A DNA stretch of 64,000 nt, from NCBI RefSeq assembly GCF_007795095.1, contig NZ_CP042218.1:186001-250000 (forward strand). Reading direction: 5' to 3'. A program made the position numbers and the translations under genes. Below are positions 55,669-64,000 of the stretch, in pieces. The notes under the pieces are model-generated. The model saw nothing but the letters and a program-made list of their open reading frames with translations, was not told the DNA's origin and searched no databases. How positions within the stretch are numbered: position 1 is the stretch's first letter; each line of letters opens with the position of its first letter. Origin of the DNA: Luteimonas granuli. Lineage in GTDB: Bacteria; Pseudomonadota; Gammaproteobacteria; Xanthomonadales; Xanthomonadaceae.

Positions 55669-56205
55669 ATGCAAAACATCAATCATCGCAACGTCCTGAT
55701 GGCCTTGCTGATCGGCCTCGCGGGTGCGCTCGCCGCCTGCAGCGCCGGCAGCACGCCCCCTGCCCCGCCCGCGGCGGCTTCCGCGACCCCGGCGCACAGC
55801 CCGGTTCCGTCCGCGGATGCCGCGGGACCACTGATGGTCGTGCACAAGAGCCCGAGCTGCGGATGCTGCGTGCTCTGGGTCGACCACATGCGCGAAGCGG
55901 GCTTCACCGTCGAAGTGCGCGACCACGCCGACATGGGTCCGGTGAAGCAGCGCGTGGGCGTTCCCTATGCCAAGGGCTCGTGCCACACCGCGGAAGTCGA
56001 AGGCTATTTCATCGAGGGCCATGTGCCCGCCGAGGACGTGAAGCGCCTGCTCGCCGAGCGACCGGACGCCCGCGGCCTCACCGTGCCGGGCATGCCCGCA
56101 GGATCCCCGGGCATGGAGCTGCCCGACGGCACCGTGCACCCCTATGCCGTCGAGCTCGTCCATCGCGACGGCAGTACCAGCGAGTACGCGCATCACGGTC
56201 ATTGA
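55669..56205 (+). CDS. copG: CopG DUF411 lipoprotein, cluster B
   Basis: A 178-residue lipoprotein (lipobox LAAC, C24) with a Pro/Ala linker and a DUF411 domain: CGCC (C64, C66, C67), then GSCHTAEVEGYFIEGHVPAE and the C-terminal VHRDGSTSEYAHHGH. It is 25 bases after copB and the last gene of the set; copC, copD and copM have no second copy in this window. Close to the protein at 19761. Confidence 0.9.
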   Translation: MQNINHRNVLMALLIGLAGALAACSAGSTPPAPPAAASATPAHSPVPSADAAGPLMVVHKSPSCGCCVLWVDHMREAGFTVEVRDHADMGPVKQRVGVPYAKGSCHTAEVEGYFIEGHVPAEDVKRLLAERPDARGLTVPGMPAGSPGMELPDGTVHPYAVELVHRDGSTSEYAHHGH

Positions 56206-56214
56206 CCATTCCAC

Positions 56215-56239
56215 GGCGGGGTGCCCGGGGCGCCCCGCC
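56215..56239. terminator. GC hairpin after copG
   Basis: GGCGGGG and CCCCGCC form a strong stem with GCCC/GGGC inside, between convergent copG and phaB. No T run, so function as terminator is uncertain. Confidence 0.4.
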
Positions 56240-56244
56240 CGGCT

Positions 56245-56994
56245 TCAGCCCATGTGCTGGCCGCCGTTCACGGCGATGTCCGCGCCGGTGATGTAGGCCG
56301 CGCCCTCGCTGCAGAGGAAGGCCACGGTCGCCGCGATCTCCGCCGGCTTGCCCAGTCGCCCCATCGGCACCTGGCCGACGATCGACTCCAGGATGTCCGG
56401 CTTCATCGCCATCACCATGGCGGTGCCGACATACCCCGGCGACACCGAGTTCACGGTCACGCCCTTGCGCGCCATCTCCTGCGCCAGCGCCTTGGTGAAG
56501 CCCTGCACCCCGGCCTTGGCCGCGGAATAGTTGGTCTGCCCGAACTGCCCCTTGGTGCCGTTGACCGACGAGATGTTGACCACCCGTCCCCAGCCGCGCG
56601 CGGCCATGCCGTCGATGAAGGGCTTGCTGACATTGAACATCGAATCGAGGTCGGTGCGCAGGACCGCGTCCCACTGCGCCTTCTCCATCTTCCGGAACGT
56701 GGCGTCGCGGGTGATCCCGGCGTTGTTCACCAGGATGTCGATCTCGATGCCCGCGTCCCGCAGCCGCTTCGCCATCGCCTGGCAGCTGTCGTGCTCGGCG
56801 ACGTCGACCGGTTCGACGCGGAACGCACGGCCGGCGGCGGCCTGCGCATCGCGCCAGGCCGCCGGGTCCTCGACGCCGTCGAGGCAGGTCACGACCACGC
56901 GGTGGCCAAGTGCGTGCAGGGCCAGCGCGACCGCCTCGCCGATGCCGCTGGTACCGCCGGTGACCAGCGCCGTGCGCGGTGTGGGATGGGACAT
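56245..56994 (-). CDS. phaB: Acetoacetyl-CoA reductase (SDR family)
   Basis: A 249-residue short-chain dehydrogenase: cofactor loop TGGTSGIGEAV, NNAGITRDATFRKM, catalytic S-Y-K in NISSVNGTKGQ and NYSAAKAGVQGF, and the end ITGADIAVNGGQHMG, which is typical of PhaB. It reduces acetoacetyl-CoA to (R)-3-hydroxybutyryl-CoA with NADPH for polyhydroxyalkanoate synthesis. Start at 56994; a longer frame reaches into the tRNA genes and is rejected. Confidence 0.92.
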   Translation of the reverse strand: MSHPTPRTALVTGGTSGIGEAVALALHALGHRVVVTCLDGVEDPAAWRDAQAAAGRAFRVEPVDVAEHDSCQAMAKRLRDAGIEIDILVNNAGITRDATFRKMEKAQWDAVLRTDLDSMFNVSKPFIDGMAARGWGRVVNISSVNGTKGQFGQTNYSAAKAGVQGFTKALAQEMARKGVTVNSVSPGYVGTAMVMAMKPDILESIVGQVPMGRLGKPAEIAATVAFLCSEGAAYITGADIAVNGGQHMG

Positions 56995-57119
56995 GCGTGG
57001 GCTCCTGAGGGTTGTCCGAAGCCGGCAAGTATCGCGAGTGCGGACGACCGCGGGAATCATTCGTCGCGACATGTTGACGCCGCCAGCACGCCCGCCTACA
57101 ATTTCGCGCTCACCGACGT

Positions 57120-57195
57120 GGGGCCATAGCTCAGCTGGGAGAGCGCCTGCATGGCATGCAGGAGGTCGGCGGTTCGATCCCGCCTGGCTCCACCA
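57120..57195 (+). tRNA. tRNA-Ala (GGC)
   Basis: 76 bases with encoded CCA. Acceptor GGGGCCA pairs with TGGCTCC (one G-T). Anticodon arm CCTGC-ATGGCAT-GCAGG gives anticodon GGC, and GGTTCGATCCC forms the T arm. Confidence 0.97.
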
Positions 57196-57235
57196 CTCAT
57201 CGACCCGGCCGGTCGCGAGTGACGGACAGTTCCAC

Positions 57236-57311
57236 GTCCCCATCGTCTAGAGGCCTAGGACACCACCCTTTCACGGTGGACACCGGGGTTCGAATCCCCG
57301 TGGGGACGCCA
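57236..57311 (+). tRNA. tRNA-Glu (TTC)
   Basis: 76 bases ending GCCA. Acceptor GTCCCC pairs with GGGGAC; anticodon arm CCACC-CTTTCAC-GGTGG gives anticodon TTC; T arm CGGGGTTCGAATCCCCG. It is 40 bases after tRNA-Ala, so probably one transcript. Confidence 0.97.
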
Positions 57312-57317
57312 TCTTCA

Positions 57318-57351
57318 ACGAAAAGCCCGCCTTCAAGGCGGGCTTTTCGTT
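57318..57351. terminator. Bidirectional Rho-independent terminator
   Basis: GAAAAGCCCGCCTT and AAGGCGGGCTTTTC form a perfect stem, with T runs on both strands. It ends the tRNA transcript and the minus-strand gene at 57383. Confidence 0.9.
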
Positions 57352-57382
57352 TCCGGCCGCGGCCCGGTGGCCGCCGCTCCGT

Positions 57383-57550
57383 TCAGCCGCTGCCGCCGTT
57401 GCGCGCGGCGAGCTGGGCCCAGTCGATCTCGACGCCCTTGCGGTGTCCCTTCTCGACCAGCTTCAGACCGCTGGAGTCGATGGTGATGGTGTAGGCCTTG
57501 TCGCCGATCTGCACTTCGCGCTTGAGAGGCTTGTCGAGCTTCGTCGTCAT
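57383..57550 (-). CDS. Small conserved hypothetical protein
   Basis: A 55-residue protein starting MTTKLDKPLKREVQIGDKAY and ending WAQLAARNGGSG. Its pattern (TITIDSSGLKLVEKGHRKGV) matches small hypothetical proteins I associate with Xanthomonadaceae. Four bases separate it from the DUF1249 gene upstream, so they are co-transcribed, and the terminator at 57318 follows. Function unknown. Confidence 0.78.
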   Translation of the reverse strand: MTTKLDKPLKREVQIGDKAYTITIDSSGLKLVEKGHRKGVEIDWAQLAARNGGSG

Positions 57551-57554
57551 GGGT

Positions 57555-58076
57555 TCACCTTGTGCTGTCGGGAGAACTGCGGGTCGAAGATAGCATCGCC
57601 TGCTGCTCGAGGCATGAAGGCGCCAGCGTGGCCACGCCGTGGCCGCGCTCGGCCAGATACTGCAGCCACTTGCCGAGGAAGGTGTTCATGCGCATCCGGT
57701 GCCCGACCACGGCGGCCGGCGGCGGGAACATTCCGATCACGTCCTGCCAGCGGCGCCCGGCATGGCAGTGGGTCGCCTCCGCCTGGCGCGCATCGCGGTA
57801 CAGGCGCACCCAGGCCGAGGGGTCCGGCTCTCCGGTCACCGGGTCCTCCAGGCCGACGTAGGCCATGCGCAGCTCGCTGGTATAGGCGTGACGCTCGATC
57901 ACGTCCAGGCGCAGATCGAGGCCGTCGCCGACGCTGGACACATAGCTTCCCGGGACGAGGTCGCCGGGCTCGAAAAGACGCACCAGCCGGGAATGGTTCT
58001 CCGCGTACAGCGCCATCAGCCAGCCGAACCGGCTGAGGCCGGGGACTTTCACGCGGCGGGCGACGAGCTGGGACAT
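57555..58076 (-). CDS. DUF1249 family protein
   Basis: A 173-residue protein of the YqiB/DUF1249 family: FGWLMALYAENHSRLVRLF near the start, DVIERHAYTSELRMAYV, RLYRDARQAEATHC, and KWLQYLAERGHG near the end. The function of the family is unknown. It is followed at once by the 55-residue gene. Confidence 0.85.
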   Translation of the reverse strand: MSQLVARRVKVPGLSRFGWLMALYAENHSRLVRLFEPGDLVPGSYVSSVGDGLDLRLDVIERHAYTSELRMAYVGLEDPVTGEPDPSAWVRLYRDARQAEATHCHAGRRWQDVIGMFPPPAAVVGHRMRMNTFLGKWLQYLAERGHGVATLAPSCLEQQAMLSSTRSSPDSTR

Positions 58077-58159
58077 GGCTTCGATGCTACACGCCGCACG
58101 CGATGCCGGGCAGCTTGACGACTCCGCGCGCCAGGCCCAGGCTGCAGGGTCTCCGCGCC

Positions 58160-58981
58160 TCAGAACATTCCGCGGCGGATCCCCAGGGTGGTCATCACCT
58201 TGCTCGAGATCTCCTCGATCGAGGTGTGGGTCGTGCTCAGCACGGGGATCCGCTCGGCACGGAACAGCGCCTCGGCTGCGGCCACCTCCCGCTTGCAGGT
58301 CTCGAGCTCGGCGTAGCGCGAGTTCGGCCTGCGCTCCTGGCGGATCTGACGCAGCCGCACCGGGTCGATGGTGAGCCCGAACAGCTTGCTGCGGTGGGCG
58401 CGCAGGCGTGGCGGCAGGCGGTCGTGCTCGAGGTCCTCGTCGGTCAGCGGATAGTTGGCGGCGGCGATGCCATGGTGCAGGGCGAGATAGACGCAGGTCG
58501 GGGTCTTTCCGGCCCGCGACACCGCCACCAGGATCACGTCGGCGTCCTCGTAGTTGATCGACATGCCGTCGTCGTGGGTCAGCGCATAGTTCATGGCGTT
58601 GATGCGCTTGTGGTAGGTGTCGAAGTCGACCATGCCGTGCGCCTGGCCCACGCGCCTCTGCCGGCTCTTGCCCAGCTCGGACTCCAGCGCCCCCATGAAG
58701 GGCTCGAACACGTCCAGCACCAGCGCGCCGCTGGCGGCGATCTCGGCGGTGAGCGCGCCGTCGACGCAGGAACTGACCACGATCGGGCGCGTCCCGCTGG
58801 CCTCCCCCACCTCCCTGATCCGCCCCGCGATCTCCCGTGCACGGTCGACGCTGTCCACGAAGGGAATGCGTTCGGTGGCGAAGTCGGTGTCGCGGAACTG
58901 GGTCAGAAGGCTGTGGCCGACGGTTTCGGCCGTGATTCCGGTGCCGTCGGAGACGTAGAAGACCGGGCGAGGGCTCGGCAT
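58160..58981 (-). CDS. ppsR: PEP synthase regulatory protein (kinase/pyrophosphorylase)
   Basis: A 273-residue DUF299 protein that switches PEP synthase off and on by ADP-dependent phosphorylation and phosphate-dependent dephosphorylation. [19 protein letters not shown] is the N-terminal signature, and [20 protein letters not shown] holds the nucleotide loop. It is divergent from ppsA, its known target, with 128 bases between, a common pairing. Confidence 0.95.
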   Translation of the reverse strand: MPSPRPVFYVSDGTGITAETVGHSLLTQFRDTDFATERIPFVDSVDRAREIAGRIREVGEASGTRPIVVSSCVDGALTAEIAASGALVLDVFEPFMGALESELGKSRQRRVGQAHGMVDFDTYHKRINAMNYALTHDDGMSINYEDADVILVAVSRAGKTPTCVYLALHHGIAAANYPLTDEDLEHDRLPPRLRAHRSKLFGLTIDPVRLRQIRQERRPNSRYAELETCKREVAAAEALFRAERIPVLSTTHTSIEEISSKVMTTLGIRRGMF

Positions 58982-59109
58982 GCGTGATTTCCTTGTATGC
59001 CGCGAGGCCCCGCGGCGGGCTGGCTTGCTAAAATAGCCAATCCCGACGCGCGGCGCCGCAGGCCCGTGCAGCCCTTCCCCACTGTCCACCGCACCCTCCG
59101 GAGCCCGCC

Positions 59110-61488
<2,379 letters not shown>

Positions 61489-61510
61489 AGTTGCCGCTGG
61501 CGCAGGCAGG

Positions 61511-61533
61511 AAAAGCCGGGCTTCGTACCCGGC
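61511..61533 (-). terminator. Rho-independent terminator of orn
   Basis: On the minus strand GCCGGG, loop TACGAAG, CCCGGC is followed by TTTT, just after the orn stop. Confidence 0.75.
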
Positions 61534-61538
61534 CTTCG

Positions 61539-62096
61539 CTACGGGTGCGGGGCGAACGCCCCCATCGCCTCGCGGTAATGCCGCAGCTCGGCAATCGAAT
61601 CGTGCACGTCGCTCAGCGCGGTGTGCGCGGCCTGCTTGCGGATGCCGGCCAGCACGTCGGGCGCCCAGCGCCTCGCCAGTTCCTTGACCGTACTGACGTC
61701 GAGGTTGCGGTAGTGGAAGAAGCGCTCCAGCTCCGGCATGCAGCGATGCAGGAAGCGGCGGTCCTGGCAGATGGAGTTGCCGCACATCGGCGATTCATTC
61801 GCGCCCAGCCACTGCCCGAGGAACGCCAGGGTCCGCGCCTCCGCCTCGGCCATCGGCACGCCCTCCTCCAGCACGCGCCGCCACAGGCCGGATCCGCCGT
61901 GCTGCCTGCGGTTCCATTCGTCCATCGCCTCCAGCCGCTCCAGCGGATGCGCGATGGCCAGCTCGGGGCCTTCGGCCAGCACGTTGAGATCGGCGTCGGT
62001 GATGACGGTGGCGATTTCCAGGATCGAATCGCTGCCGGTGTCCAGACCGGTCATCTCCAGGTCGATCCACACCAGGCGGTTGCTGCTTTCGCTCAC
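61539..62096 (-). CDS. orn: Oligoribonuclease
   Basis: A 185-residue DEDD-family 3'-5' exoribonuclease that degrades short RNAs (including pGpG) to nucleotides. [12 protein letters not shown] holds the first two acidic residues, ITDADLNV and [15 protein letters not shown] follow, and [17 protein letters not shown] has the final His and Asp. It starts at a GTG at 62096 with GAAGGAAG upstream; the larger open frame is rejected. Confidence 0.95.
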   Translation of the reverse strand: MSESSNRLVWIDLEMTGLDTGSDSILEIATVITDADLNVLAEGPELAIAHPLERLEAMDEWNRRQHGGSGLWRRVLEEGVPMAEAEARTLAFLGQWLGANESPMCGNSICQDRRFLHRCMPELERFFHYRNLDVSTVKELARRWAPDVLAGIRKQAAHTALSDVHDSIAELRHYREAMGAFAPHP

Positions 62097-62185
62097 GTTC
62101 TTCCTTCGTCGGATGTCGGGATGCCCGCTGCGAACGGCGGGGCGGGCGCGGCGGCCGCGCATCATAGCGCGGCGCCGGTGAGCCC

Positions 62186-63671
<1,486 letters not shown>

Positions 63672-63735
63672 GAAGGCGCTCCTCCTGTCGACGCCGGCAT
63701 CGTCGGAGGCCACATCGTGAGGGGCGCGTGAAGAA

Positions 63736-63841
63736 GGTTTTTCTCCAGACTTCGGGGTGACGGCGTGCAGTTGGCGCGCTGTCGCGCTTCTGGCGCACGG
63801 TCGCGCCTTGGAGTCGCGTCCCCTCACTCGGGAGAAGAACC
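63736..63841. repeat. 106-bp short copy of the MITE-like element
   Basis: The inverted ends GGTTTTTCTCCAGACTTCGG (left) and, inward from the right, GGTTCTTCTCCCGAGTGAGG are clearer here than in the long copy. The left block (GTGCAGTTGGCGCGCTGTCG and following) is nearly identical to 51039-51085. The two hairpin modules are absent, so the left block joins the right end directly. It is 65 bases above the AraC gene start. Confidence 0.8.
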
Positions 63842-63866
63842 AAAAAAGCCCGGCCATGGGCCGGGC
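63842..63866 (-). terminator. Rho-independent terminator of a transcript from the right
   Basis: On the minus strand GCCCGGCC/GGCCGGGC forms a hairpin followed by TTTTTT. It would end a transcript coming leftward from beyond the window. The remaining 134 bases to the edge show no open frame of note. Confidence 0.75.
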
Positions 63867-64000
63867 AGATCCGGGAAGCGACCCAGTTCCAGCGGTCATG
63901 TTCGGGCCGGTGGGGGGCTGGCTGCCTGGAGAGAGAGGGTATGCGCGTACCTTGCCTGACGCTCCCCGGGCGGTTGTTTGCCCGCTTAGGCAGGCGGATA

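Noticed and set aside
57156..57494. Open frame over the tRNA genes
   Set aside because: It reads through tRNA-Ala, tRNA-Glu and the terminator; no protein features.
63842..64000. 6S, 4.5S or RNase P RNA at the right edge
   Set aside because: I could not match the visible bases to the conserved parts of any of these; only the terminator is kept.

Overview
The window looks like chromosomal DNA of a high-GC gammaproteobacterium of the Xanthomonadaceae (Lysobacter/Luteimonas/Pseudoxanthomonas type). The evidence is the housekeeping block at the right: ppsR/ppsA, orn, tadA, a DUF1249 protein, phaB, and tRNA-Ala and tRNA-Glu. A copLABMGCDF-type copper operon, known from Xanthomonas and Stenotrophomonas, supports this. 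The genus is inference.

Layout. (1) 1-8.2 kb, minus strand: a possible long operon behind a MerR-type promoter (8156-8186): MerR regulator, frameshifted DUF2933 protein, isoprenylcysteine-methyltransferase-like membrane enzyme, small exported protein, beta-CASP metallo-hydrolase, thymidine/AMP-phosphorylase-like enzyme, PRPP synthetase and phosphoketolase. The last four look like a route from nucleosides to sugar phosphates and acetyl phosphate. (2) 8.3-25.1 kb, minus strand: copper cluster A, reading copL-copA-copB-copM-(NTF2-like)-copG-csp3-copC-copD-merR-copF-(small Cys/His protein)-cusC-cusB-cusA. (3) 25.1-36 kb: an accessory island of lower-GC, mostly unknown genes. It holds a decayed DUF6035 gene, a tight three-gene operon ending in a membrane-anchored SNase nuclease, an AlbA_2 (Schlafen-type) protein, a SEC-C/PD-(D/E)XK protein and a HEPN protein. 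After these come a divergent tyrosine recombinase/KfrA-like pair resembling TnpS/TnpT of Tn4651-type transposons, a long palindrome and a dif-like XerC/XerD site. (4) 36-40 kb: a membrane protein, an alpha/beta hydrolase, a Fic fragment, an L,D-transpeptidase, a lipoprotein and a DUF4124-like protein. (5) 40.1-56.2 kb, plus strand: copper cluster B (small Cys/His protein, cusC, cusB, cusA, CPH-type P1B ATPase; then copL, copA, copB, copG), interrupted by a siderophore receptor, a 530-bp palindromic repeat element and a TRIC channel. (6) 56-64 kb: housekeeping genes and a second, 106-bp copy of the repeat element.

How the copper genes fit together: the copF-type and CPH-type P1B ATPases move copper out of the cytoplasm, a Csp3-like protein stores it there, CopA (multicopper oxidase), CopB, CopC/CopD, CopM and CopG act in the periplasm or outer membrane, and CusCBA exports it across the envelope. 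The clusters lie in opposite orientation on either side of the island.

A caution: four metal-related genes (DUF2933, cusA-A, cusB-B, copA-B) carry one-base shifts in C or G runs. Long-read indel error is the simplest explanation, but slippage-based switching or genuine decay is not excluded. Apparent split or fused products at these places should not be taken at face value.
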